DNA of 64,000 bases from Sipunculus nudus (GCA_026874595.1 CM049311.1:50597676-50661675), one strand, 5' to 3'. Positions 46,900 to 59,430 are shown, counted from the first letter of the stretch. The notes: generated by a model from the letters alone, not told the origin. Program-made: numbers and translations.

Positions 46900-47945
46900 G
46901 GTGTTCATCAGCACCTGGTTCTAATTCTGCCGCTTTGCCATTATATCTTGCTTGCCGAAAAAAATGGCACGGATACAATGTGGTGTGGCATTTATCAGCA
47001 GTTTACTCGATTTTTTTTGCTGGAAATATTCTTTTTCTTCCCATTTTGTAATCTACATCAGTTTGCAAATAGAAATAATAAGTTCAGCTACCTTAGGTTT
47101 GGTGCTGGAATTAAAAAATCCTGAAAGATGTACCTAGCAACGTCTTCAATGAAATTAAGTGCATTCAAACCTGCCGGCATTTGAATTCTGGAAATCTTAT
47201 TCGATACGAGTGCCTTGGCACTGGCCATTTTGAGTTTCCATTTAGTTCGTTGGGCAATGCCATCACAGGAGTTCAGGGAGCAGTGCCCTCGGAGCTCTGG
47301 GGTTTAGAATAAGCTATTTGTTTGGCATAATTTAAAAACCTAAGAATTCGAAATTCAAAATTACACATATGTGGTAGTACTGGCAAGAAAATGTTCAGAA
47401 AATTTACCAATCAGATTTTCCGCTGCAAAACAGATTAACTGATGACATTACATGATTGCACTATAATTAGGTGATTTAACAGATTAGTTAAAAGCGCAGT
47501 AACTTTCAGTTTGCTTGTATTGATATGTGTGTTCGACATATGACCCCTCTCAGCTAGGCTGCTGGTGTTTAATGGTTTAATATGCTGCCAGAGTTGTATC
47601 AATATACGGTGGCTCGTATAGGACACAGAAAATTATTTGTTATCTTGTTCCAACGCGAAAGTCACCTTATCAATAGGCAGCTCACTTGAGTAAATTTGAA
47701 TTCAATTTTTCCTTTGGCGCTACGTCTCTCATACCACCGAAGATAAATGTATAAGACGTTCTCAAGACGTCCACTTAATTAAGTTTCATGAGAAAGCAAT
47801 CTTCTGTTCTAACATGGAGCTGAAAATAGCTGCTTAGCACACTAATAGTAAACTTTTATAGAAATTTAGGTGTATCACAGGCAAATTCAAAATAACAGGG
47901 TATTTGATTCTTTTCAAAACCGTCACCATCAGACATGAATGGGGT
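46900..47945. other. Unannotated interval
   Basis: Less repetitive sequence beyond the satellite. Frames of 61-63 codons show no domain. No RNA or element ends recognised. Confidence 0.45.
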
Positions 47946-47947
47946 CT

Positions 47948-48060
47948 ATTACAGTTGTTCTATTACTAATACTATTATTATTACTTTCAATTTCTGATAT
48001 TACTATTACCATTACCACACTTTATACCTCCTACTACTATAACTATTACTTGGGTATCTA
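47948..48060 (+). repeat. ATTACT-rich imperfect simple repeat
   Basis: Interrupted units of attact, actatt and attacc. Similar word composition occurs at 51060-51270. Confidence 0.65.
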
Positions 48061-48229
48061 TTTATTTTTACTTGTACCGATGAAAGGATTCTAGATCTTG
48101 TATAGCTAACAGTGCTATAAACTAACATTATACAGTCACATGTATAATCTAATATCACATTTCACCTTTATCACACAGTTATAAACATGTACACAATTTT
48201 CTTATACCTTGTCTGTCATTTACAGAAGG

Positions 48230-48400
48230 CCTGATAATACTCGCGATCTTAATTATTTTAGCAACTGTAATTCTGTTCATTTATTTATTAAAACCTTAAT
48301 TTCATTACATTGGTTTATTTGATATTTAATGCAAAATATATAAAGTACAAGACAATGCAATTTGCTTGCAAAGGGATTAATAAAGCATATCTTATCTTAT
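48230..48400 (+). repeat. Possible 3' end of a LINE or SINE
   Basis: Ends aagggattaataaagcatat followed by cttatcttatcat. The TTATC-rich tail and the taataaa phrase resemble the 3' end of the LINE at 34516-37781 (aggctaataaatgttatctt), but the upstream sequence does not match. No coding region recognised. Confidence 0.4.
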
Positions 48401-48780
48401 CATTTAGGCTTAGCATGGATTATAATGAAGCATTTATTATACCATACCAATACTACATAAAATATAGCACAAAAAGTCATTCCTTGCATATATTCATAAG
48501 GGTAAAAAATCCTCATATACATACAATTTATAATGAAAGTTAAGGTTTTAAGGTTAACTTGTTATTTTCACAGTATTTCCACTGGATTTTCAAGCAAAGT
48601 TTCCCAAATTCTGAAATTACTGAGAGGACTGTTAATTAATATACATCAAATTTATATTTTCCTGCTTGGAGATTAAAACAAACCAAACTGCACACTTTCA
48701 GGGAAAATCCACTGTTTAATTGAAGAGGATGGTCGTTATAAGCAGAAATTAAAAGATTATTGTATGAACTCTTGAATATG
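48401..48780. other. Unannotated interval
   Basis: AT-rich, nothing recognised. Confidence 0.45.
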
Positions 48781-48794
48781 CATGTAATTTATCA

Positions 48795-49006
48795 ACTTTA
48801 TTTATTTTGCATGGATTGTAAAACTGGTAATAATAACTTATAGGAGCCACTCTCCATGGCTCTGATGTTGGAGGAAACCGGAGGACCCAGAGAAAGTAAT
48901 TGACCTTGGACGTGCAACTACAACCCACTCTTATAGCCACGCTGGAATCGAACCCGGGTCGCCAGTGGAGAAGGCCAAACGATTTACCACTCAGCTGTCC
49001 AGGTCC
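48795..49006 (-). repeat. tRNA-derived SINE, family S3
   Basis: On the minus strand: A-box region cagctgagtggtaaatcg (about 48998-48981), B box GGGTTCGATTCC (about 48958-48947), then a body with ctgggtcctccggtttcctc, a phrase shared by many animal SINEs and LINE tails. The 3' end is aaaataaataaagttgat. Flanks show an imperfect duplication (cttgaatatgca on the left, tttgaatgca on the right). The cloverleaf is not intact. Confidence 0.75.
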
Positions 49007-49009
49007 TTT

Positions 49010-50070
49010 TGAATGCAAGCCCATTGTAAAGGCGTTCGCATATGTATAAATATTAATTTATATAGATCTTGGTAAATTTGTTCATCATATACATTTCACA
49101 TTAATTTATTTTAAAGTACATACTTCAGTTTAAATTTATCATCTTCCTCTTAATTAAATATATACATATTTTAAGTGTAACTTCAATTGTCACCAGAAGA
49201 ATTAGTCATGATTATTGTATATTATCATTTAATATCAAAGATAACAAATTCAGTCTTTTATGTATGTAAGGAATTTGTATAGAGTTTTGCTCTGTTTCGC
49301 AAGTTTAATTGATAAACTGCGTTAAAATACTGATTACATCAACATTCTGGACAGAACAAAACTGGAAACAGCGTAACCCTATATAGCTTCCGGGGTGTAT
49401 ATTTTCACTTGGATATAATGCCATATTTTTATTCCATTGGACATCTTTTGTGTGGGTAATGAGGAGGCACACTTTACAATACTGGTAGCATGCATGGCAT
49501 ATATTCCTCAGGCATGTCCTTCTTCACTGCAATAATCTCTGTTATCATTTACCGTTCTTCAGATGTGAGAAATGTTCTATGTCTCTTAATATCCAAATTT
49601 CCTGTGTCAAAACCGGCAAAGGATAAAAACTAATAGTCAATTTGGGAATGTGGAGAGAAATTAAAAGTTACATCAATTTTACAAAACATATATATTATTA
49701 CTTTAATCACTTTCATAATAAATTTGAGTTGAACAATCTTGTACCGTAAGTTTGGTTAATACATGTTCTTATCAATTGATATCAAAATATTGCTTATAAA
49801 ATAATAAAAAATTAACAGTCATGTATTCAATATTCTTAAATTATATATATAATAAAATATTTTTAAAAATTTTTAGTTTCTACAATGTCTCAGGTCTTGG
49901 CAGCTGACAATGTTGGCTGCAAATTATTTCAATATGTACTAATAAAATTATAACTGGCCAGTGAAAACAAGTCTAGGTGCATTTCAGAATATGCATATGG
50001 TAACATGGTTGTGAAATTAGATGTTCATGTCACAATAATAAAAGACAATTGGGTACCTTTGAAGAAGATT
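49010..50070. other. Unannotated interval
   Basis: AT-rich; no recognised gene, RNA or repeat. Confidence 0.5.
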
Positions 50071-50077
50071 TTTGTTA

Positions 50078-50352
50078 TTTACGGTAACTCCCGTATATGC
50101 TTATCAGCGCCATCTAGTATTCCAACTCTGAACTATTTAGTAGTTAAAAATATCTATCTTTTCGATTAAACGTTACATTAATCGTATTTCAACGCAACCT
50201 AGTAAAGCTTTATGTATTCTTGTTTGCGATCCACTCGTACGTATAAGACTATACAAAGGAATTAGCCAGTTTAATGCCTTACTTAAACGTTATGTGTTTC
50301 ATTAAATGAACACAAGATGGCGCTGATAAGCAAAAGCGGGAGTTACCGTAAA
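50078..50352. mobile_element. TIR MITE with ~45-bp inverted repeats (275 bp)
   Basis: The left end starts TTTACGGTAACTCCCG and runs through tgcttatcagcgccatct. The right end is its inverse (agatggcgctgataagca ... CGGGAGTTACCGTAAA). The two match at about 40 of 45 positions. Each terminus abuts TA (50076-50077 and 50353-50354), consistent with a Tc1/mariner-type insertion, though the inverted similarity extends a few bases outward (ttgttatt), so the true boundary is uncertain. The interior is unique, short and non-coding. Confidence 0.8.
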
Positions 50353-50469
50353 TAACAATAACCTTGTTCCAAGGTACCTTATTAATATTCATTCTGTCCC
50401 TTTGCAGCAAACATGCCTCTGTTTATCAATGTTAAAGTAATCAAAAGTAAGAAAATGTTAGGAAGCTTA

Positions 50470-51480
50470 TTTGGCCAAGCCTGCTCTGTCCAGTACTCGT
50501 GTAATTAGCACCAGGTGTCACTACCTGTATAACAGCTTGCCCCTGCTGTCTTAACAATATAGGTATATCCTGAGCAGTCACTGGACAAGAACTAAGTCTG
50601 TTCAGCATTATTTGCTGATATGCTTCATGACTTTTACAGTTCAAATTTTGGAGTCTATTACTGTTAGTAGTAGTATTATTTTTATTCTTACATGAAAAAA
50701 GCTGTAATAGTCTATTAGGCCTACTTTTACTTTTACTTGTTACTGTTACCCCATGACTGGTCACTATAAACAATAAACAACAACGAAAGAATATGTTTCG
50801 GTCATAGTCCTGAACGTTCGGTTTGTCCTTGGTAGCGGGGACTCGGACATCAGCACTGTAAGATGCTGGTTTGAAGGTGTAACTAAATACCGGAATAGAC
50901 CGGAACGGACTAAAACGGACCGGAACGGGATCGACTATATATCGAAACGGACCTAACATGTAAATTTCCCAAGCAACCTTTATGGCCCCTGCTTTCTTAA
51001 CAATAGGTATATCCTGGGCAATCACTGGTAAAGAACTAGGTCTGCTCAGCATTATTTGCTGATATGCTTCATTACCAAGTAAGTCATAGGAAGTAATAGA
51101 ATTAAGTAATATGTATTACTCTATTACTTTGTCTTCTGTTTCCGAGTCTATTACTATTACTATTACAGCTTAAATGTTGGAGTGTATTAAAAATTACTAT
51201 TATTATTAGATTAAAAAAGCTGTAATAGTCTATTACTAGTACTATTACTTATACTATTACCCCATGACTAGTCACTATAAACAATAAAACAACAACGAAA
51301 GAATATGTTTCGGTCATAGTCCTGAACGTTCGGTTAGTCCTTATAGTAGCGGGGACTCGGACATCAGCACTGTAAGGTGCTGGTTTATGGGTGTAGGGCC
51401 TAACTTAATACCGGAGTGGACCGGAACGGACCAAAACGGACCTAGTTTGAAAATTTCCCATTCAGCCTTTAAGAAAAAAC
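50470..51480 (+). repeat. ~0.45-0.51-kb imperfect tandem duplication
   Basis: Unit 1 (about 50540-50960) and unit 2 (about 50985-51480) share aggtatatcctg, cagcattatttgctgatatg, aatatgtttcggtcatagtc, ctgaacgttcggtt, gcggggactcggacatcagc and a CCGGAACGGACCAAAACGGA run. The offset grows from about 444 to 512 bp because unit 2 has extra ATTACT-rich sequence. A 203-codon minus-strand frame (50441-51052) spans unit 1 but has no recognised domain and is interrupted in unit 2. Confidence 0.75.
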
Positions 51481-52460
51481 TTGTGTACGATTGATTAAAT
51501 CTCACATACAATATTTATACATATACAGTACCAACAAACTATGTTTATTTTCATGATCCCTCCGGGTTACAGTGTTTTATCATATCAGTGTTTTATCATA
51601 TCTAAAACATCTATATTCTGAACTTCACAATTTTTAAACTACCACTCAGACTATTCTAACTCAAAAACATTCGAACAAACACCCAAATTTAACCATTCAT
51701 GGATTCCTATTTTTCATCAAACAAAACAGTTCAGGTATCGATTATCCGTAAAGGAGCAGCCAGCATGGAGATGGCACGCGTATAATAGTATATATAGACC
51801 CAGCTTTCAATTCATGCTTAGCTGTCAAGTCCACAAATACAGCTTTCGAAAAATTGAAATGATTAACCATCAATTGCTAATACTGAAAACTTGTTATTTT
51901 AAATAGAAAGTATGCTGCACCGAATTATTAATTATGCTAGAAAACTTGAATTAACATAAGATTTACATATTTGCAGCTAGACCTAATAATAATTAGTAGC
52001 TACTTGTTGCACTCCTATGTTCTGAACAAATTAAGTTTCCCTTGGGGAATTTTCCTTTGTGTTACTCTGCGCGTTTCTGCTTTCGCTGGTGAGGTTCCAG
52101 AAGGATTTGAAGGCATGGTGAATTTTTGTTCAAGCGGTACAAAGAGGTTTATTTGCCCCTCTTTTTTTCGTTATTGTACCCATTCAGTTTTACGGATTTA
52201 ATAAACCCTGGGTTCTGCTAAACCCGAAGCCAACTGGTCTCTGCAAGGTATCGACAATCGGGAATGAATTGCGAGAGAGGGACGTAGTGGAACGTTTCAT
52301 TGTTGTTGTTTTTCTAATAAAGCAATGTATACTATCATAAATATACTTCATACGTCAAGATAAACTGAAAAATGACGAGAGGTCTTAAGAATACAAGAAA
52401 ATGCACGAAACGTGTGGGGTTTGAAAATGATGAAGGTAATCCTACCGTTCCTACTAATAT
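51481..52460. other. Unannotated interval
   Basis: A 76-codon frame at 51971-52201 (+) has a hydrophobic start but no recognised domain. No RNA or element ends. Confidence 0.45.
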
Positions 52461-52568
52461 CAGAAGCGGATTTGGGGGGGGGGGACCCTTTGGGTCCCTT
52501 TTTTTTAGGAATTTTATGTGTCCTCTATGGTTGGAACCCCCCTTTCCTGAATCCTGGATCCGCCCCTG
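52461..52568. mobile_element. G/C-tract foldback MITE, copy 2 (108 bp)
   Basis: Begins cagaagcggatttgggggg and ends ctggatccgcccctg. The ends correspond to the two ends of 31908-32120 in reverse orientation. Shorter interior than copy 1. Several overlapping frames cross it and are not genes. Confidence 0.6.
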
Positions 52569-52719
52569 AAAATTCCAATGTAAATAAGAGTTTTGTATTT
52601 CAGTAACCTTTTTTCGTAGACCGAACCTTAGCACAAAAGGCAGAAAGGCTCTGTTAATTGTTCATTAATAACAGTTAAAATTGTTATCAAATTAAGCAGG
52701 CATCACTATAAAGAGGGTT
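52569..52719. other. Unannotated interval
   Basis: Short unique sequence before the 28-bp minisatellite; nothing recognised. Confidence 0.5.
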
Positions 52720-53356
52720 ACAGGAGGTTACCGACACTACAGCTCATGCTGGAGGTTACCGACACTACAGCTCATGCTGGAGGTTACCCACACTACAGCT
52801 CATGCTGGAGGTGACCCACACTACAGCTCATGCTGGAGGTTACCCACACTACAGCTCATGCTGGAGGTTACCCACACTACAGCTCATGCTTGAGGTTACC
52901 CATACAACAGCTCATGCTGGAGGTTACCCACACTACAGCCCTTGCTGGAGGTTACCCACACTACAGCTCATGCTGGAGGTAACCCACACTACAGCTAATG
53001 CTGGAGGTTACCGACACTACAGCTCATGCTGGAGGTTACCAACACAACAGCTCATGCTGGAGGTGACCCACACTACAGCTCATGCTGGAGGTGACCCACA
53101 CTACAGCTCATGCTGGAGGTTACCCACACTACAGCTCATGCTGGAGGTTACTCACACAACAACTCATGCTGGAGGTTACCCACACAACAGCTCATGCTGG
53201 AGGTGACCCACACTACAGCTCATGCTGGAGGTTACCCACACTACAGCTCATGCTGGAGGTTACTCACACAACAACTCATGCTGGAGGTTACCCACACAAC
53301 AGCTCATGCCGGAGGTTACCCACACTACAGCTCATGCTGGAGGTTACCCACACTAC
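52720..53356 (+). repeat. 28-bp minisatellite (~23 units)
   Basis: Units of gctggaggttacccacacta followed by cagctcat, with variant bases (gtgacc, cgacac, caacag). Since 28 leaves remainder 1 on division by 3, three units make 84 bp, and the sequence is open in all three forward frames with the same 28-residue cycle. Forward frames of 112-134 codons here are repeat artefacts. Confidence 0.97.
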
Positions 53357-54440
53357 ATGCTTTCTATACTATCGACACTTTCAACAAAACAGTTTTCACA
53401 ATAATGACAAAACAAACTGAAACTTGGAAGAATTTAAAAAGAATATATTTAAACTGATCTAATTAGCAGTTAAACTAATCTGTTAGATTACCACGTGCCA
53501 AGGCACGTACATATTTGGTATAGAAGTAAAAGATTTGCTACTCCAAAGATTTAGACCCGCGAATGTTAGGTTGACAGAGGAAGCTCTATCGATGACTGCT
53601 GTGATTATGTGAAAATCTCAATTTCTTTTTCACATACAAAATCTCACCTATTACATTTATTAGTCTTCATCATGTTCTTCAAACAAATAGCCAAAAGAAT
53701 GTACTCAAATTAAAAAGAGCTAACAGAACACACCACCCGACCAAAATGGCCCAGTATGGTTTAGGCAAATAAATATTAGTTTGAAGGGAGGAAATCCCCG
53801 TCCCTGCATTACTAAAGGAAATTGCGCCCCTTGTGCCTCTTATTAATTATCAGTCCAAAACATTTACCAGGCCATTTTGAAATACCCAAACTTTTCAAGT
53901 AACTCCGGAATTTCCTAATTTTTCAACATTTTATCTGGCCCTAGTAAACTCCTAGCCAGCCCTGACTCTTTTTTGGTTTTACAAAAATTAGTTATTTAGT
54001 TTCTATTATAGGTTGATTCTAAACCATGCAGATTTAGATATATAATAATATTTCATATTAAACTCACAAGCGATACCAGTCTATAATTCTATTATTAATA
54101 TATTTCATGTCTAATATTTAAATACTATTCTCCGAATTTCCTGTGCCCTGTAGTGCACTCCCGGTCGGCTAAAATCCTCTCAAGCTCTCAGGACTAAACA
54201 TTTATATAAACTAAAAAATAAAATAAATGAGACTTCTACATATTGAAACATTTTATTGGGGCATGTAGAAAATGCTTGTCTTAAAATGTACCGGCTGACA
54301 ACCCCAACCCATGTACCCTCAGTGCCTGCTTCACAGGCGAAGTTTACATGCCCTTATAAGCCCATAAAATTGTTCGGCCTTTCATGTGATGTTATTTCAT
54401 TGAACTTTTTCATTTACTGGGAACTTCTATACTGTTATTG
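53357..54440. other. Unannotated interval
   Basis: No gene, RNA or repeat recognised. Confidence 0.5.
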
Positions 54441-54459
54441 GAGAAGATTATGCTGGTCC

Positions 54460-54560
54460 GTTCAGATATTTCGCCTTCTAAGTTCCGGTTCGTTTTGGTC
54501 CGTTACGGGCCGTTTTGGTCTTTTCCGGTCCGTTTTGGTCCGTTCCAGTATTTAGTTAGA
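54460..54560 (-). repeat. CCGGAACGGACCAAAACGGA-type simple repeat, inverted relative to 50.9 and 51.4 kb
   Basis: Plus strand reads ttccggttcgttttggtccg and further ggtccgttttggtccgttcc. Reverse complemented it matches the CCGGAACGGACC runs at 50890-50940 and 51410-51450, including an adjoining ctaactaaatac phrase. Confidence 0.7.
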
Positions 54561-54609
54561 CCGCTTGTTCAGTAATGATTGCATACACTCTGACGTCAGA
54601 CCGTAAGGC

Positions 54610-54805
54610 ACTGATTAGGTCTTGAGGATTCGGCCTCATACCTGGAAGGTGATGGTTTGTTCTTTTTCGTGAATATTCGGCCCTCATACCTGGAAGGTGA
54701 CAGTTAAGTCTTGTTAGTGAAGATTTGGACCTCGAACCTTAAAGGTGATGGTTTGAATTTGTTTTTGGAAACTGACCTTTAGCACGGAAGGTGTTGATTT
54801 GGTCT
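54610..54805 (+). repeat. ~48-bp degenerate tandem repeat (4 units)
   Basis: cctcatacctggaaggtgat, cctcatacctggaaggtgac, cctcgaaccttaaaggtgat and a fourth unit with cacggaaggtgttgat recur at about 48-bp spacing, each followed by a g(t)ttg(a/g)...gt stretch. Confidence 0.75.
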
Positions 54806-55960
54806 ATATGTCATATAGTAAAGTTGGCCTTCTGGTAAAAGATTCAAACGGTTAGGGTTAGAACCTTCATGTAAGCGATCAACACTTTATTGTTAGCACG
54901 GTTTATATGACCTGAAAAGGTTGAAAAAGGTATCTAAGCGTTGGAGGTAATCTAGGCAGAGTCGGGTCTAAAAGTAATTGTATTCAATTAATTGTAATTG
55001 TTATCAATTACATTTTATAATCCTGAAAAGTAATTGTAATTGTTATAAATAGCTTTTGAAAAAAAATTGTTTAAACAATTGTCAAATTTAATAAGCATAC
55101 CTTGCTAACAACCAATTTCCCATGGTTGTTCCTCGTGTACTTAGAGCCATACATGCATTGTAAATAATATTTTTATTATCTCAGGCTACAAGTTAATTTT
55201 GACTGAAAAAAAAAATCCCACAAAGGCTGTTCAAATGTAAAAGACTTAGGTTACCCCCGGTTATCTGTAATCACTTTCCAGGTACTCCTTGGGGTAGCCT
55301 AAACCTAATTTCAAAATAACCCCACTCTGTTTAGAATACCGCATTGTTGATTTAATTCAATGACAAATTTTAATGCTTTTAATGATATATTATTTCAATA
55401 AAACCCATTAAAGACACAAGATCTAACAGGCTGAATCAGTCTAACAATATTAACAATATAAAGAAGTGTATTTATATTGACTAGTACACTTCGCCCAAGG
55501 GCATGACAAATTAATTGCAAACAAAGGATATGCAAAGGTTCATATGAATTTTATGTAAATAAACATACAGAAACAGCTGTTTTGATATGTCACGGTTTCT
55601 ATCTGTTAAGTGGAAACCAAAAGCCACATATATCCAAGCTTTTCTACATAATAATGTTAGAAACTAGTTTTTCCTTTTTTTACCTTACCTTCATTGAGTT
55701 GGCCCGGTTTATATCCGTTTAGTGGGAACCCAAACCCACTTTCACATGTTTGTGTCTTTGTAATAATGTTTGTTTGATTTGATTTCTTTTTATAACAAGC
55801 TTGAATGATATACCATAATCTAGATCCGCTTTGTTGCGACTATGAAATGTTTAATTTAATATGACATTACCATTTAACAATGGCTCTTCGTAAATATCCT
55901 ACTGCGATTCATGTTATAATATAGATTGTGTAGGTTGTGCTTTTATTAAATTTGTTACGA
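54806..55960. other. Unannotated, with an ATTGTAATTG-rich patch at 54970-55060
   Basis: Short words aattgtaattgtta recur in both orientations in the patch, as in some MITE termini, but no matching second end was found. The rest is unrecognised. Confidence 0.45.
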
Positions 55961-55989
55961 CTGTTAAAAATATGTTAAGAGCTCAAACC

Positions 55990-56400
55990 AATCAAAGCAA
56001 GATATTTCAGTTAGCTGCGAGCCTGTCACGGCTTGGTTGCAGGCAGTTCTCGGTCCTAGCCAACAAGATATTTCAGTTAGAAATTCGCCTGTCTCGGCTT
56101 GGTTGTAGGCAGATCTCAGTCTTGTCCAACAAGAGATTTAAGTTGGCAAATAGACTGTCTCGGGTTCGTTGTAGGTAGTTCTCAGTCCTGTCCAACAAGA
56201 GATTTAAGTTAGCAAATAGACTGTCTCGGGTTTGTTGGCAAATCTCAGTCCTCGTCAGCAAGATATTTCAGATAGAATTAGACGGTCTCAGCTTGGTTGT
56301 TGGCAATTCTCTGTCATGGCCAACAAGGTATTTCAGTTAGCAATTAGACAGCCTCGGCTATGTTGTAGACAGTTCTCGATGTCGGTTGACAGGAGATCAC
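55990..56400 (+). repeat. 66-bp minisatellite (~6 units)
   Basis: Units of aagatatttcagttagcaat then cctgtctcggcttggttgta, ggcagttctcagtcct and gtccaac. The period is 66 bp, which is 22 codons, so frames on both strands stay open (68 codons forward from 55972, 62 reverse from 56261) with a 22-residue repeat such as RLSRLGCRQFSVLANK. The last units are more diverged. Confidence 0.92.
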
Positions 56401-56420
56401 ATTCTCCAGTGGGCATTTAG

Positions 56421-58900
56421 CAGTAGCAGCTGATCCTGTTCGTTGACGGTGCTCTGGAATTCACTCCAGTGGAATCCTCTGAAATATTATTAAGGCGTTC
56501 AAATCACAAGGTTACAATCAAGTGTTAAGGTGGGTTTTGAGCTGTATGACTATTTATATGTAATGCACCAGTCAGCCCACGTCAACCTATGTGTACTAAA
56601 AGCTTTGTCAATAAAACTCAAAATAGTTACCCGAACCTGGCCAATCTTGGATACCTCTAGTACGGTTATTAAGCTTGGCAATTATGTTTCTGCCCAAAAA
56701 CAACCAATGTAGTCATTTACAATGCGATCAACTCGAAAAGCCTCGACAGGTGAATAGGTCTACATTTGAATAAATGCCAGATAATACCCTGGAGATGTCT
56801 CAGAAAGAACTTTGGCCTCTGACACTCTACATTTAAGAATCCCTTATGTCTGATACCCAATAAGGAAACAGAAGAAAACAAAGAAATGCTTCAACATTCC
56901 TGGTTACAAATATAGGCTTGACAGGTTTTGGTCTTGGTCTCAATGTTTGTATTTGTTTTCTGAAATCTTTTTTTTTTCTGCGAAAACCCATTTTGGTACA
57001 GAAATTATTGGTATTAAACCAAGAGCAATTTAATCAATAATAATGTAAGAAAGTATAACTGGTTACAATAGACTCGAGTTAGGCTGCGTTTTATAGCAGC
57101 AAAATTGTTAAAAGAATTGAACGCGATGCACAATATATTGATTAACAAAGGGTTTGGTTTTGCTATTAAAAACCAAATAAGACTACAATTAGATGAACAA
57201 TTGACAAGGCAAAGGAAAGCAGTAAGCTTATTTAGTGCATTAATTTTTAGGTGTCAGTGTACGCTGCAGGAATGTGTTGAAAGGGAGAAGACACCCCAAA
57301 GTCTTGGTCTAGCAGGCATCTAAATTCTGAAGGATCCAGTGACAAGAGGTATCACCTTAAGGATAAAGTATTGCTCACCAACATCCTCAATGGCAACAAT
57401 GACTTCCTCCAGCGTCCCAACTTTTAACAGTTGGGGTTGGATGCAAAATCATGATTTACAGCACACCGAAGGGCTCTTGCTATAATTATAGGGGTTACAT
57501 GTCTCATTTGAGGACATATGGCAGTGGATTTACAATTTAGAAGAAGAAATAAAGAAACACAGATTTATACCGAAATACATGTTTGTATCAAAAGCTGTCA
57601 CGATAGCCAATTCTAGGATTTCAACCACAGTGATATAGAGCAAATTAAGAAAAAATCGGTTAATATTGAGCCTAATCCAGGTGAGCTGCAAGTCTTTGGC
57701 CATCTCCTCATAACGCTGAGAAACCAACATGCATAACTGCTAAATAAAGCCCTATTCACATGCAGACATTTACTCCTGTGGGTATATATACACTCGTAAG
57801 TAAATTGACGCATGCGAGTATACTGTGTCATGTCACCCGTAAGCAGCTTCCCATTGGCGATATGAAAAGAATTTAATATCGTCAATTTAATACAAATGAC
57901 TGGCTGAGAAATATCAAATTAACGAAAAATGACACTCATATTTTTAATCAACTAATTTTGAAAATCTTTCAGTTTTCATATGTCACATTGTAGAGAATAT
58001 TCTTACATGCCAAATGGTCCCATACCATAATGCAGTCAAAGAAATATTAAGGAACAACCGAAATAATGGTCAAACAGACTCGGGTGTTAGTTGGATATTG
58101 GAAAGTGCACATTTTTAGCAGCGTGGCCCGTTTTGCCATTTTGGTGAAAGCAACAAAAAAGAAAGGGTGGGCATCATCCTAATATATATATATCCCTGTA
58201 ATCATACATATTTTAAGAAAATCGGAGAAATGAAGGGAATGAACTCTCCTCTAAACGTATAACCTGATGTAGAAAAAAAATTCCCTAAATATTAGAATTT
58301 ATGTCTTGGAGTGCATCATAGGGATGGGTCTTATTTTAGCGGATACCTCTCTTAACAATGTCGTATATTAGTAAATTAAACTACCCCTTTAGTTGCAAAA
58401 TGATTAAAAGCTGGCACATTGTCGGTCCATGTCGATGTATCCATAAAGAACAAAGCCCTCTTTTTTTAGGTATATAAAGTTCCTTAAGTGTCCCAAGGAG
58501 AGACAAATTTTAATATTACAAAATATATATTCAACTGAGTGCTTTTCATGAACATTCTTAATAATACATAGTATTTAAGAGTGTTCTGTTATTATTTCCA
58601 ATGACAAGTTACCCATACATCATACAGCTCTAGAGGTGCGGACCTGAAAGCTTGCACTAGTCCGTCCATAATTGTGGGCAATATCAGAGAATGTTTTTTT
58701 ATATGCATGTTTAACATATTGAATTTAAAGCGTACTCGATCCTGAGTGCTACGCAATATTAGGCTGTCAGTCCTTATCAACCTTAAAGTATTTCATATTA
58801 CCCTAACTTGTAAACTGCAACAGGGTTCATTCACACTTACACTCCAGTATTGAGTTTTTTGTGTTCGTGTTTACAGAAATGACCAATAAAGACCTAATTT
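56421..58900. other. Unannotated interval
   Basis: AT-rich with frames of 60-90 codons on both strands and no recognised domain. No RNA, element ends or tandem repeats seen. Confidence 0.5.
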
Positions 58901-59430
58901 TGGAAAACTGGGGAACAAATGACATTTAAGTGTCACACTTTTGTGTGGCTAAAATCCATGTAAGGCGGAGAAGACAACCTCGAAAGGCTGAAAATGTAGT
59001 CAGGCCAACGTCTGGTAGATGGCGCCCTTCGGCTCTACCAGCGCTGGAAGACATTTCTGACACCAGAGGACTGTGATTTAGTTCATGTATTGCATGTTCA
59101 AGTAGTGAGTATAACCAGATGATCGTTTTGATATATTTTTGTACAAAAATATGGAGTATCATGTTTAGATATTAGCGTGAGAACTTTGGTAAGAGAGCTC
59201 ACGTGTCTCGTTTAATGTAAATTTCAGTACAGGTTAATTCCGTGGGAGCCGTCCCTGTTTGGCGGTCGGTGTAGAAACAATTGTTTGTTGTAGATTTCAA
59301 ATGATGAGCACCTGTTTTGTTTAGTTTTCTCAGGGTTTGACTCTGGGTGCGTGTCCATGTAAAATTCATGAAATTATTGGCAGTCGACATAAGAGGGAGT
59401 GGTTATTGGCCAGAAAACGGTCAGGACTTG

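Noticed and set aside
50441-51052. 203-codon minus-strand open frame as a gene
   Set aside because: It lies on one unit of a tandem non-coding duplication, is not preserved in the second unit, and has no recognisable domain.
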